Assembly: GCF_003344865.1 (NCBI RefSeq)
Contig: NZ_CP031166.1
Location: forward strand, 496,001 to 560,000
Origin: Euzebya pacifica
GTDB taxonomy: Bacteria > Actinomycetota > Nitriliruptoria > Euzebyales > Euzebyaceae
Reading direction: 5' to 3'
Length of the DNA stretch: 64,000 nt
In this document: piece by piece, positions 15,642 to 24,345 of the stretch
Layout of the letters: each line of letters starts with the position of its first letter
How positions within the stretch are numbered: position 1 is the first letter of the stretch
The notes under the pieces: model-generated
Database searches by the model: none
Seen by the model: only the letters and a program-made list of their open reading frames with translations
What the model was told of the DNA's origin: nothing
Made by a program: the position numbers and the translations under genes

Positions 15642-16417
15642 ACTGCGGACGCCCGACCCCCACCGGCCCCTGCAAACGGCCCCGCCAGCAGGGGGCCACG
15701 GGTTGCGGCGTCCCCCACAAGCCCAAGTCGGTCGCCGCAGCGGCAACGATGACTCCAGCATCCAAGGTGGCGGCGGCCACCGACCCGATGGCGGAAGTCA
15801 TCCCCTTCCCCTCGGGTGCCGCACCGGAACCCACTGCCCGCAACCGGCCGCGTGTCCGCCGCGACCCACGCCTGGACGATGCCCGGATCGGCGGACGGCC
15901 AATGGCCGAGATCGCCGCACTCCCCCCGACCCCCGACAGGCTGACGCGGCCGCCGGTCGTCATGCGCCGCGGGAAAGCCGTCGTTGACCGGTCCCGCGAC
16001 TGGAAACCCGGCGTGTTCCGCCGACTCGGCTTCGACACCCCTGAACAACTCGCTGAACTCAACGGCCGGTGGTCCGGCTACTTCTCAGCCGATGACATCG
16101 CCACGTGCGAGGAAAGCGGCATCGCACCGCAAGTCGCGCTCGAACGGGTCGCCCAGACCGCTGAGATGATCAACAAGGCCCAAGCCATGATGCGCGCCGC
16201 AGCCGAGAAGGCGGGGGTCACACCCAGCGAACTCGACCCGGACATCGACCAGTGGCTGTTCTGGGCGGCGTTGACGTTCCGCACCACAGACCCGGAGCAA
16301 AGGGGCAGGTCGGTCACCCAGTACGCCCTAACCGTCAACGAAGGCGGCATGCTCGGCTGGGACCTCAACCGCCGCATCCTCGAAGCGGTGGTCCGCCATG
16401 GACCCGGTGCCGCCTGA
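15638..16417 (+). CDS. Unknown protein with N-terminal zinc-like module
   Basis: A 259-residue protein. The first 27 residues hold C3-x8-C12-x10-C23-x3-H27, a variant of the module at the N-termini of the proteins encoded at 2223 and 11520. After a disordered linker, residues 120-255 are helical (WKPGVFRRLGFDTPEQLAEL, QVALERVAQTAEMINKAQAM) and end in a domain with TFRTTDPEQRGRSVTQYAL. It is translationally coupled to the gene before. Function unknown. Confidence 0.68.
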   Translation: MNCGRPTPTGPCKRPRQQGATGCGVPHKPKSVAAAATMTPASKVAAATDPMAEVIPFPSGAAPEPTARNRPRVRRDPRLDDARIGGRPMAEIAALPPTPDRLTRPPVVMRRGKAVVDRSRDWKPGVFRRLGFDTPEQLAELNGRWSGYFSADDIATCEESGIAPQVALERVAQTAEMINKAQAMMRAAAEKAGVTPSELDPDIDQWLFWAALTFRTTDPEQRGRSVTQYALTVNEGGMLGWDLNRRILEAVVRHGPGAA

Positions 16418-16424
16418 CCAGTTC

Positions 16425-18650
16425 TCAGCCGCCCAGCCCGACCTTTGCGAGCAGGCCGCGCCACCCACCGCTGCGTCCCATGCCGTCCACCGCCGGCGGC
16501 GCCGACGAAGGCCGCAGGGAGTCATCCCCGGTGATGTTCGCCAAGGCGTGCAGAAGTGCATCACGAGCGGGAGATGTGGCGAGGTGCAACCGGGCATCGT
16601 TGGCTGCCCGCAGGATCGCGTCGGACTCCGGAACGGCTCCGGCAAAGTTGTATTGCCGGAACTCGTCGCGGACGTTGACCTCGTCGTAGCCCACACCGTC
16701 GCGCGCCCGGTTCAGCAGGATCCACAGGTGCTGCATCGGGAATGCCCTGCCGCCACCGGCTACCGGGTCGCAGGCGATCTCGGCGAACTCGAGGTTGTTC
16801 TCCTGCGACTCCTTCTCGGGGTTGGTGACAATCACGAGCTCGTCGGCATCGGTGAACACGAACTCATCGAAGATCGGCTCGCCCACGTTCTGGGCCACGG
16901 GTGTGTCGATGATGATGTACCGGTAGTTGTTCCTGAGCTCGTTCACGATGCGGCGGAACAACTGGGGCGTGATGTTGCGGATCCTCTGGTCGCGCTTGTT
17001 GTGCGGCGCGAACAGCACATGCAGGTTGGTATCTGGGATCGCAGTGAGGGACCGCGTCACCTTCTTCGGGTCCCACGGCGGGTCCAGGAGCCGCATGATG
17101 TCGGGCACGGCCTCATTGCGGAGGTCCAGCAGCGTGGAGATCGACGCCTGCGCGGTGTTGGCGTCGACAAGCACAACCTCCCCCGGCTTCCCAGCGGCCT
17201 CGGCCAGCGCCGACGCGGCCAACAGGGCAGCGCTCGTCTTCCCGGCACCTCCCTTGTAGCTGGCGAACACCAGTACTTGGGGTGCGGTGCCGGACCGCCG
17301 GTTGCCGACGCCTGCGTTGAAGACCTCCACGGGGCCGGTCTCCTCGGCTGACCGAGAGAAGTCGCCGTTGGTGCCCCAAGGCACGTCATGTCCGTTGGTT
17401 GGGGTCTGTGGGAACCCGTTGACGGTTGCTGGAGACGGGTTCCCTCGGTGCGGTGCCCACCCGTTCGTGACGGGTTGCGGTTCGATAGGCGGGGATTCGG
17501 AGGTCCACGCCGGAGGCACCGGCTCGGGGTCGGGTCCGGACGCCCATGCCGGGACGTCCTCAGCCGGTACGGGCCCAACCGGGGCTGCCTGGGCCGGAGT
17601 AGACACGGCCGGAGCGGCAGGCTCGGGCTCGTCCGCCCAGGCCGGTGGCACCGGGCTCGCGGTCGGTTCCGGCTCTGGATCTGGTCCGGCCGCCCATGCC
17701 GGAACGGCAGGCTCGGGCTCGTCGGCCCAGGCCGGTGGCACCGGGCCCGCGGTCGGTTCCGGCTCTGGGTCTGGTCCGGCCGCCCATGCCGGAACGGCAG
17801 GCTCGGGCTCGTCGGCCCAGGCCGGTGGCACCGGGCCCGCGGTCGGTTCCGGCTCTGGGTCTGGTCCGGCCGCCCATGCCGGAACGGCAGGCTCGGGCTC
17901 GTCGGCCCAGGCCGGTGGCACCGGGCTCGCGGTCGGTTCCGGCTCTGGATCGGGTCCGGCCGCCCATGCCGGCATCGCAGGGCCTTCAGGGTCCCCCCAG
18001 TCGGGTTCGGCCTCCTCGGGGTCGGCCTCCTCGGGTTCGGCCTCCTCGGGTTCGGCCTCCTCGGGTTCGGCCTCCTCGGGTTCGGCCTCCTCGGGTTCGG
18101 CCTCCTCTACAAGCATCCATGGCGGCTGAGAACCGCCATCCGAGCTCCCCGCCCAAGCCGGCACGTCCACGTCAGCTGCACCAACGAGCTCGTCCCCGTG
18201 TTCCGGCGGCGGCTCGATGCCCGCATCGTCCCCCGGCCCATCATCGGATTCAGGAGCCAACCCGGAGCCCGACATCCTGAGCTCCCCGTCCTCGCCGCCG
18301 ATCGGCAGGATGAAATCGGTCTCCGGCAGGTCGTTGAGCGCCGCGATGACATCGTCGGGAGTGAACGGATCCGCGACGACGCCTCCCTCACCAACGACGA
18401 GGGTCCGGAACGCCGCCTTCTCCAGACGGGCAACGAAACCCGCAAGACTGTCGTCGTCCCCCATGACGACCACCACCCCGACGGTCTGCACGTCGAGGCC
18501 CTTGAGCCCTTCGACCAAAGCCTTGTTCAACGCCGTCCCCTGGGGGACGGTCCGCACCTGCTCGATCACACCCGCACCAACGAGGTGGTCCTCAAGGGTG
18601 CGACCGAGGTCCTCGTTTCCGAGGACGATCAGATTGGCAAGCGGCTTCAT
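16425..18650 (-). CDS. CpaE/TadZ-like MinD-family ATPase with repeat linker
   Basis: A 741-residue protein. Residues 1-110 look like a receiver-like domain (LIVLGNEDLGRTLEDHLV, TVGVVVVMGDDDS). Residues 175-415 are a Pro/Glu/Ala-rich linker holding seven PEEAE-type 5-residue repeats and four 30-residue repeats. From about 455 comes a MinD/ParA-type ATPase: deviant Walker A YKGGAGKTS with Lys471, then VVLVDANTAQ and YIIIDTPVAQN. CpaE and TadZ proteins share this receiver-plus-ATPase layout and place secretion or pilus machines. Just upstream lies virB4 (its stop 44 bases before this start), suggesting a role in positioning the conjugation apparatus, which is inference. Confidence 0.82.
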   Translation of the reverse strand: MKPLANLIVLGNEDLGRTLEDHLVGAGVIEQVRTVPQGTALNKALVEGLKGLDVQTVGVVVVMGDDDSLAGFVARLEKAAFRTLVVGEGGVVADPFTPDDVIAALNDLPETDFILPIGGEDGELRMSGSGLAPESDDGPGDDAGIEPPPEHGDELVGAADVDVPAWAGSSDGGSQPPWMLVEEAEPEEAEPEEAEPEEAEPEEAEPEEADPEEAEPDWGDPEGPAMPAWAAGPDPEPEPTASPVPPAWADEPEPAVPAWAAGPDPEPEPTAGPVPPAWADEPEPAVPAWAAGPDPEPEPTAGPVPPAWADEPEPAVPAWAAGPDPEPEPTASPVPPAWADEPEPAAPAVSTPAQAAPVGPVPAEDVPAWASGPDPEPVPPAWTSESPPIEPQPVTNGWAPHRGNPSPATVNGFPQTPTNGHDVPWGTNGDFSRSAEETGPVEVFNAGVGNRRSGTAPQVLVFASYKGGAGKTSAALLAASALAEAAGKPGEVVLVDANTAQASISTLLDLRNEAVPDIMRLLDPPWDPKKVTRSLTAIPDTNLHVLFAPHNKRDQRIRNITPQLFRRIVNELRNNYRYIIIDTPVAQNVGEPIFDEFVFTDADELVIVTNPEKESQENNLEFAEIACDPVAGGGRAFPMQHLWILLNRARDGVGYDEVNVRDEFRQYNFAGAVPESDAILRAANDARLHLATSPARDALLHALANITGDDSLRPSSAPPAVDGMGRSGGWRGLLAKVGLGG
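17617..17976. repeat. Four 90-base tandem repeats within the ATPase gene
   Basis: Four copies with exact 90-base period (beginning near 17617, 17707, 17797 and 17887) encode 30-residue units of the type PAWAAGPDPEPEPTAG followed by PVPPAWADEPEPA. Copies two and three are nearly identical and the outer two differ at a few bases, as expected for recent slippage or unequal crossing-over. A degenerate part-copy lies near 17513-17557. Confidence 0.9.
18001..18105. repeat. Seven 15-base tandem repeats within the ATPase gene
   Basis: TCGGGTTCGGCCTCC repeated seven times with minor change, encoding PEEAE-type repeats on the minus strand. It sits between the receiver-like domain and the 30-residue repeats and is likely to vary in length between relatives. 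Confidence 0.88.
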
Positions 18651-18694
18651 CGTCTCTCTCCATCAGGTCCGGATACCCCTGATGGTCGACCGGC

Positions 18695-21166
18695 TCACGC
18701 CACCTGCTCGGCCCGTTCCGCGATTGCTGCCAGCTCCCGGGCCTTTCGGTCGTCGATGTTGGTCGAAGCAGCCGCCAGGAAGTCCTGACCCAACGGCCCG
18801 AACGACACGATGCTCTTGCGCCCCTGCAGGTCTCGGTAGTAGCCGAACGATGGCCGCACCCCCGACTGCAACCGAACCGCTCCGAACTCCCGCATCTGGG
18901 CGATGCGTTCCTCAGACGGTTCGAACCCGACGAGCTCCAACGCCGCAGCCGCCTCAGAGGCATCCGTCATCTTCAACGCGAACACCCGACTGATGTAGGA
19001 CTCCAGCGACGACCCGGTTCCACCGACCTTGACCAGGTCAGACACCAACTGGGAGATGTAGACCTGGGCCAGGTTGAGCGAACGGCCCTCACGCATCAAC
19101 TTCTGGATCTGGTTGACCGTGTCAGGGTGGCCAAGGATGTTGTGGGCCTCATCAACGATGAACATCCCGCCCGAGGTACCAGCCAGCATCCCCACGTTGG
19201 CGGCCGTGACCGCCCTCACTGCCGCAAGCCCGATCCGCTCTGCGTCGCTGTAGTTCTCCCGCAGGCCTGCGGGCAGGTTCAGGTCCACGTCGAACTCGGT
19301 CAGCACGAACTTGCCCGTGCCCTCAGCACCCGCAACAGAATCGAGTCGGGGTCGGGGGCGATCTGACATGAACAGAGCGAACAGCGGGGTTGAAGCCCAC
19401 ATCGCCGTGACCTGCTCACGAACGAAGTCGTCGGTCACGTGCTGCAACGCCTCCATCGCACAACGGGCGCCCCCCTGTGCGCCCTGATTCAGACCGTGAC
19501 GCAAGGCAGTTCTCTGGGTCTGATCGAAATCCAACACCGTGGTGATCAGGTTCGAGACCAGAGCGGCCGCCGTGGCCGGTTGCCGGGCGTAGCGGAACGG
19601 GTCATAGGTGCCTGGCCCCTCGGTTTCGAAGAGCCGCGAGATCGACACCCACTCGCAGTCCAGCCCCTGTGACCGCATCCACTCCACCATCGGGTACAGG
19701 CTGTCCTGCCCCTTCGGGTTCACGAACGACACGTTCAGACCACCCAGAACGGCCTGAAGGGCCATATGCAGGGCCAGGAGCGTCTTCCCAGAGCCGGGGA
19801 TCCCGAAGATGCCGGTGGCTGGTGGCTGGTTCTGCCGGGAGGCTTCGAGGGGGTCGAAGTAGACGGGGGTGCCTTCGGGCAGGCCGCGTCCAACGAAGGC
19901 GCCTTGGCCGTCGCCGAGTTCGGTGAACATGCCGAGGCCGGCGTGGGCGGCCATTTCGGTGGAGATGTGGAGCGGGAAGGGGTTGCTGCGCTGCTGTGAG
20001 CAGGGCATGCATTCCTCGAGGGCGGCGAGTTGCCGGTGGGTGAGCGGTTTGGTTTCGATGCCGAAGTTGTGCCGGAGCCAGTCGGTGTAGGGCTCGCGGT
20101 CGTAGTTGGTTTCGCGGTGGCCGAAGATCACCGAGCAGTTGCGCAGCGAGGCGGGCGCGTCGGCACCGGAGTACTTCTGCTCGGCGAAGACGGTGAGTTC
20201 GTTCTCCTGCAGCTCCTCGACGCGGTCGACTTCTCCTGTCTTGGCGGCTTCGGCTTCGGCTTCGCGGCGTGCCCGGATCGACTTGCGCAGTTGCTTGCGG
20301 GTGTCGGTTCCTGGTTGGAGTTGCGCGCGTAGCGAGACGACGCAGGGGCCGTCGCCGTGGTCCATGACGGCGGCGATCCATTCGGATCCTGGGGCGCGGA
20401 ACGCGGTGGTTTGGAATCGTTCGAGGGCGGCGAACTCGATCTTGTCGTCGCGGTCGATGAGTAGGTGGTCGGGGTGGGGGATGATCTCCGGTTCGGCCCC
20501 GTTGCCGTGGTTGAACCAGCTTTCGAGTTGGCGTCGTTCGTGATCGGTGGGAATCCTGCCGCCGTGCGCGGCGAGCTTCTGGTGCACCCAGTCGCGGTCC
20601 TTGCGGTAGAACGCGAAGTTGGTGGGGTTGTCATCGAAGGCTTCGGCGACGAGGTCCTTCATGAGTTCGAAGATGCTGTTGGCGCGGGAGACCTTGGAGG
20701 CGTCGAGGTTGGAGAGTCGGACGCCTACGAACATGGCTTGGGCGGGTGCGACGAAGGCGAGAACTTCTTGGTCCTGGTAGGCGGCCAGTGGCCTGTTCGA
20801 GCTGGCTGGCGGTACGGGGCGTTCGTACCAGCGGACGGTCAGGAGGTGGATGTCGCGGTAGAACCCGGCGGGGGCGTTGGCCATGCCGGGGGGTGCCTTG
20901 ATGGAGGACTGGCCGAGGTCGTTGAGGATCGTTTCGAACTTGCGTCCGTGGTCGAGTTTCTCGTCGATGTCGGAGTACTGGAGTGGGGTGTTCTCGATGA
21001 CGCGGTACAGCCAGATGGAGCGGTCGAGGCCGACGTACATGCCGTCGTCGCTGCGTTCCATCCATGGTGTGGCCCGGTGCTGGCCGGTCTTGCGGTCGAC
21101 GGTACCGACCTTCTTTGCGGGGTCGCCGAGGATGGCGTTGCGGGCTTTGGCCAGGTAGGGGTTCAC
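18695..21166 (-). CDS. virB4: VirB4-family conjugation ATPase
   Basis: An 823-residue protein of normal VirB4/TraE length. The N-terminal half (1-440) has the family beta-rich region (IHLLTVRWYERPVPP). The C-terminal motor has Walker A GIPGSGKT (455-462), Walker B GGMFIVDEAHNIL (about 666-678) and a following REGRSLNLAQVYISQL segment. VirB4 powers assembly and substrate transfer in type IV secretion. Its ATG overlaps the stop of the TcpC-like gene (ATGA), and the MinD-like gene follows, so the three form one leftward unit. Confidence 0.9.
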   Translation of the reverse strand: MNPYLAKARNAILGDPAKKVGTVDRKTGQHRATPWMERSDDGMYVGLDRSIWLYRVIENTPLQYSDIDEKLDHGRKFETILNDLGQSSIKAPPGMANAPAGFYRDIHLLTVRWYERPVPPASSNRPLAAYQDQEVLAFVAPAQAMFVGVRLSNLDASKVSRANSIFELMKDLVAEAFDDNPTNFAFYRKDRDWVHQKLAAHGGRIPTDHERRQLESWFNHGNGAEPEIIPHPDHLLIDRDDKIEFAALERFQTTAFRAPGSEWIAAVMDHGDGPCVVSLRAQLQPGTDTRKQLRKSIRARREAEAEAAKTGEVDRVEELQENELTVFAEQKYSGADAPASLRNCSVIFGHRETNYDREPYTDWLRHNFGIETKPLTHRQLAALEECMPCSQQRSNPFPLHISTEMAAHAGLGMFTELGDGQGAFVGRGLPEGTPVYFDPLEASRQNQPPATGIFGIPGSGKTLLALHMALQAVLGGLNVSFVNPKGQDSLYPMVEWMRSQGLDCEWVSISRLFETEGPGTYDPFRYARQPATAAALVSNLITTVLDFDQTQRTALRHGLNQGAQGGARCAMEALQHVTDDFVREQVTAMWASTPLFALFMSDRPRPRLDSVAGAEGTGKFVLTEFDVDLNLPAGLRENYSDAERIGLAAVRAVTAANVGMLAGTSGGMFIVDEAHNILGHPDTVNQIQKLMREGRSLNLAQVYISQLVSDLVKVGGTGSSLESYISRVFALKMTDASEAAAALELVGFEPSEERIAQMREFGAVRLQSGVRPSFGYYRDLQGRKSIVSFGPLGQDFLAAASTNIDDRKARELAAIAERAEQVA

Positions 21167-22638
21167 TGGGTGTCCTGCGGCGGGGTGTCGTCGGCGTCAG
21201 CGGTCGGTTCGGGCGTCGGGTCAGGGGTGGCCGGGTCCTCGGCGGGGTCGTCGGGACTGGTGGCCCCGGTCTGTGCGGTGGCGGCTCCGCCGGCGGCTGC
21301 TTCATCGGCTTCTTGGAGGGTGAGTGGGCAGCGTCCGGGCACGACGCCGGAGACGTGTGTGGCGTGGAAGGAGTCGCCGCCGAGGACGGCTTCGACGCAG
21401 AAGCCGACGCCGTTTTCGTAGACGCGTCCCTCGACCTGGGCCCTGGTGCCGGCCAGGGGGGCGTTGGCTTCTCCGAAGGCGTTGCTGAAGGAGGTGGTTT
21501 CGAGGGTCCCGAAGGTGGCGTAGAGGCCTCCGCCGATGTCCCGTGCGTATGCGCGTTCGATGGCTGCCAGGTTCTCGAGGACTTCGCGGGCGCGGCGGGC
21601 GAACTGGCGGGGGTCGAGCTCGTTGGATGCCTGTACGGGGAGGCCGGCGTACTGCACGGCGTTGGGGTCGATGGCGTTGCCGTACGGTTCGAGGACGGGG
21701 CCGAGGCCTTGGCTGTGCCATGCGACGATGTTGGGGAAGGGCCGGTCGTGGCCGTCGACAAGCAGGTCGTAGGAGAGGTCCAAGGCAACGCCGGTGTCGG
21801 CGATCATGGCGATCCGGACGGCGACGACGAGGAGGTCGTCGCTGTTCCGGAAGGCGGCGTCGAGGATCTCGACGCTTCGAACTTGGAACCCTCCGATCCC
21901 CGGGTATGTGCTGTTGTCGGGGTCTCCGGTCAAGGCGAGAAGGGCTGTGCTGTCGGAGGCGGCGTAGGCGTCGGCCCACTCGTTGACCCTGGCGAGGATG
22001 TTGTTGCCGACTTCGACGGAGTCGCTCACGTCGGCCCATCGGGGGGTGGGCACGGTGGTGGTTTCCGGCGAGTCGATCCAGGGTGCGATGGAGAACATGC
22101 CGGCGACGACGGCGGTGTCGGTTGCGTTCTCCCGCGGGACGGGTGCGACGGGCACGGTGAGGCGCAGCAGGCCACCTTCGGTGACGACGAGGAACCGGTG
22201 GTGCTCGATCTGGCCTTCTTCGGTGGTGACGAAGTAGGCGTCGGACCAGATGATGTCGCTGATACCCAACGGGACCCGGTTCTCTGCGTCGACGTCGTCG
22301 TCGTCGAGGAGCAGCAGGTCCATGGTCCGTTCATCGAGGCCGGGCCGGCCGATCAGTTCAGCGGCTGTCGTTTGTCCCGCGGCGGCGAATCCGCCGGATC
22401 CACCCCATGCCCATCGGGCGGCTGCGACTTCGGCGAAGGCTCTGTGCGCCGGTTGGGGTTCCTCGCCGGTGAAGGCCAGTGCCGCGTTGGCGGTGACGGT
22501 GGCGCTGCGGGCGATGAGGACCGCAACCGGTGACAGCAGGGCAAGCAGGGTGAGCGTCCCGATGATCATGATCGCCCGGGTCTTGGCCTTCTTGTGGGTG
22601 CTGAACTGTCGTGGAACTGCGGTGCGTCGGGTGCTCAC
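21163..22638 (-). CDS. TcpC/VirB8-like conjugation membrane protein
   Basis: A 491-residue protein. GTG 22638 is chosen because GGGAAGG lies just upstream, although the frame stays open far into the divergent gene. A short basic N-terminus is followed by one transmembrane helix (about 22-45, IMIIGTLTLLALLSPVAVLIA). The outer part shows at least one NTF2-like domain typical of TcpC/VirB8 (ILARVNEWADAYAASDSTALLALTGD), and the C-terminus is an acidic Pro/Thr/Asp tail. TcpC is a bitopic scaffold of Gram-positive conjugation channels. It is the first gene of the unit with virB4 and the MinD-like ATPase. Confidence 0.75.
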   Translation of the reverse strand: MSTRRTAVPRQFSTHKKAKTRAIMIIGTLTLLALLSPVAVLIARSATVTANAALAFTGEEPQPAHRAFAEVAAARWAWGGSGGFAAAGQTTAAELIGRPGLDERTMDLLLLDDDDVDAENRVPLGISDIIWSDAYFVTTEEGQIEHHRFLVVTEGGLLRLTVPVAPVPRENATDTAVVAGMFSIAPWIDSPETTTVPTPRWADVSDSVEVGNNILARVNEWADAYAASDSTALLALTGDPDNSTYPGIGGFQVRSVEILDAAFRNSDDLLVVAVRIAMIADTGVALDLSYDLLVDGHDRPFPNIVAWHSQGLGPVLEPYGNAIDPNAVQYAGLPVQASNELDPRQFARRAREVLENLAAIERAYARDIGGGLYATFGTLETTSFSNAFGEANAPLAGTRAQVEGRVYENGVGFCVEAVLGGDSFHATHVSGVVPGRCPLTLQEADEAAAGGAATAQTGATSPDDPAEDPATPDPTPEPTADADDTPPQDTQ

Positions 22639-22769
22639 GGCAACCTTCCCGATTGGATGGTTCTGGGGCGGTTGCTCGGTGATGGTGGTCCGGCGCGGCG
22701 TTCGTTCCGCAACATCGGCTGGGGGTGTTGGGCGTCGATGTTGGGTCGTTCGGGCCTGTCGTCGTCCGG

Positions 22770-22794
22770 AGCGGTTACAGTTGAGGCAACCGCT
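22770..22794. promoter_or_regulatory. Inverted repeat in divergent intergenic region
   Basis: AGCGGTT and AACCGCT are perfect 7-base arms around 11 bases, 20 bases before the ATG at 22814 and within the 175-base gap between the divergent conjugation operon and the helix-turn-helix gene. This is the place and form of an operator, possibly for the adjacent HTH protein. No consensus promoter was found with certainty. Confidence 0.4.
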
Positions 22795-22813
22795 AAAGAT
22801 TGGAGCATTACAG

Positions 22814-23554
22814 ATGGCCACGCGACAGACCGTGCTGGACCTGATGGAGAGCGAACGCTGGACCCAGGATCGAGACAAGGACAACCCCGACGGGTTGACG
22901 CCTGAGATGCGCGAGTACGCCAAGGAACTCGCGGAACGCATCGTTGATGAGACCGACGCCGAGTTGAACGCCATCTTGCAGATCGAGGATGAGGACACCC
23001 GCATCCTTGAGTTGGACGCTGCTGTGCAGCGAGCCGCTCTGATGATGGAGAAGGCCACTGAGGCTCGTGACGCCGCTATGAAGGAAGCAGTGGATGCCGT
23101 CCCCGGCCGGTTCCCCGGTGCGGCTCGCCGCCGCGAGGTGGCCGATCTGGCGTTCATGACGCGCAGCCGCATGCGGCAGGTCATGGCCAAGGACAACCTT
23201 GGCGCGTCACAGAAGGGCTATGAGCACCGCGAACGGGTGCGTCGCCAGTTCACCGAGACCGAGTACAAGACGATCGACGGCAAGAAGGTCGCGGTGTCGG
23301 GCAAGGAGTGGTTGCGTCGGGTGTTCTACGACGAGGGCCGTCGGCAGGTCGACATCGCTGAGGAGGTCGGGTGCGCCCCGCACACCGTGAAGGCCTATCT
23401 CGAGCACCACTTCGGCGGGACCGAGCACGACACCCGCGAACGGGACGATGACGGCACCCCGATCGGTGCCTTCCGCAACAACAGTCACTACCAGCGGCGC
23501 GACGCCGAGGAGAGCAGGTTGGCCGAGGAGGAGTCGACGGGCGCCGACGCCTGA
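22814..23554 (+). CDS. Helix-turn-helix protein
   Basis: A 246-residue, highly charged and helical protein. The ATG has GGAG eight bases upstream. The middle is coiled-coil-like (LELDAAVQRAALMMEKATEA). A helix-turn-helix lies near residues 175-200 (RRQVDIAEEVGCAPHTVKAY), preceded by a YKTIDGKKVAVSGKEWLRRVF strand/helix segment. The HTH near the C-terminus and the operator-like dyad upstream suggest a regulator of itself and of the divergent conjugation genes. No family name can be given. Confidence 0.72.
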   Translation: MATRQTVLDLMESERWTQDRDKDNPDGLTPEMREYAKELAERIVDETDAELNAILQIEDEDTRILELDAAVQRAALMMEKATEARDAAMKEAVDAVPGRFPGAARRREVADLAFMTRSRMRQVMAKDNLGASQKGYEHRERVRRQFTETEYKTIDGKKVAVSGKEWLRRVFYDEGRRQVDIAEEVGCAPHTVKAYLEHHFGGTEHDTRERDDDGTPIGAFRNNSHYQRRDAEESRLAEEESTGADA

Positions 23555-23629
23555 CCGGGGCTGGCGTTGGCGGCGCTTCCGCCGACCATCGCAGGTGATG
23601 ACTGCTTCCACCCGTGAGGGAGACACCTG

Positions 23630-24109
23630 ATGGACGTCGATGTCAACGGCGAGAAGACCGCCTATGACGTGCTTGGTCTTGACCGCAACGCCTCGGCTGA
23701 GGACATCCGGTCCGCTTACCGGCGTTTGGCCGCCACCCATCATCCCGACGCCGGCGGCAACGAGGAGACCTTCAAGGCCGTCACCCAGGCCCACACCCTG
23801 CTGAAGGATCCGAGGGCTAGGGCGCAGTATGACGCCGAGCTCGACTTCACCGATGCCCTCGACGAGGCGGAGTTGGGTGACCTGCTGCTCCATGGCGACG
23901 CTCCTTCCTGGGAGCAGTCCGATCTGGGTGCCAGCGACCCGTTCTGGTTCCTTTCAGCCGATCATGGGCCGGGGGATCTGCGGTCCTGGTCAGCACCGTC
24001 CGTTGAGGGTTCCCCGGCGGGCCAGAGGTTCCCCATGGCCGCCGTTGCCGTCGCCGCAGCGTTGCTGATCGTCGTGCTGCTGGCGGTCGGTTACGTGATC
24101 ACTGGCTGA
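23630..24109 (+). CDS. Membrane-anchored J-domain (DnaJ-like) protein
   Basis: A 159-residue protein. Residues 8-70 are a full J-domain (TAYDVLGLDRNASAEDIRSA...) with the HPD triad at about 38-40 and the KDPRARAQYD end. The usual Gly/Phe and zinc-finger regions of DnaJ are missing. Residues 137-157 are a transmembrane helix (AVAVAAALLIVVLLAVGYV) at the C-terminus. It would recruit DnaK to the inner face of the membrane; the client, perhaps the conjugation machinery, is not known. Confidence 0.87.
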   Translation: MDVDVNGEKTAYDVLGLDRNASAEDIRSAYRRLAATHHPDAGGNEETFKAVTQAHTLLKDPRARAQYDAELDFTDALDEAELGDLLLHGDAPSWEQSDLGASDPFWFLSADHGPGDLRSWSAPSVEGSPAGQRFPMAAVAVAAALLIVVLLAVGYVITG

Positions 24110-24345
24110 TGCAGACCCGGCATTTGCCGCTTTCGTTCCACCTTGCTGGGCGGATCGACCAGCCGAAGCGAACGCGGCATTGGCTTAGTGTCGCAACGCC
24201 TTCAGCCAACAGCGGGGGTGGCAGTGAGTCCCAATGGGGGTTGAGAGGGGGCTCGTGGGGCCTGACTAGTCCTAAAGGCCGGTCCTAACTTGGACGAACG
24301 CGACGGTGAGACCACGTGACCGTCCAGTCGCAAGATGAGGCCCCT

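Noticed and set aside
17617-18105. CRISPR or non-coding tandem repeat
   Set aside because: Periods of 90 and 15 bases are multiples of three and keep the ATPase frame open, so they are coding repeats.
22639-23196. Extension of the TcpC-like gene by about 185 codons upstream
   Set aside because: That part overlaps the rightward HTH gene and lacks protein-like sequence. GTG 22638 has a proper ribosome-binding site and puts the membrane helix at the N-terminus.
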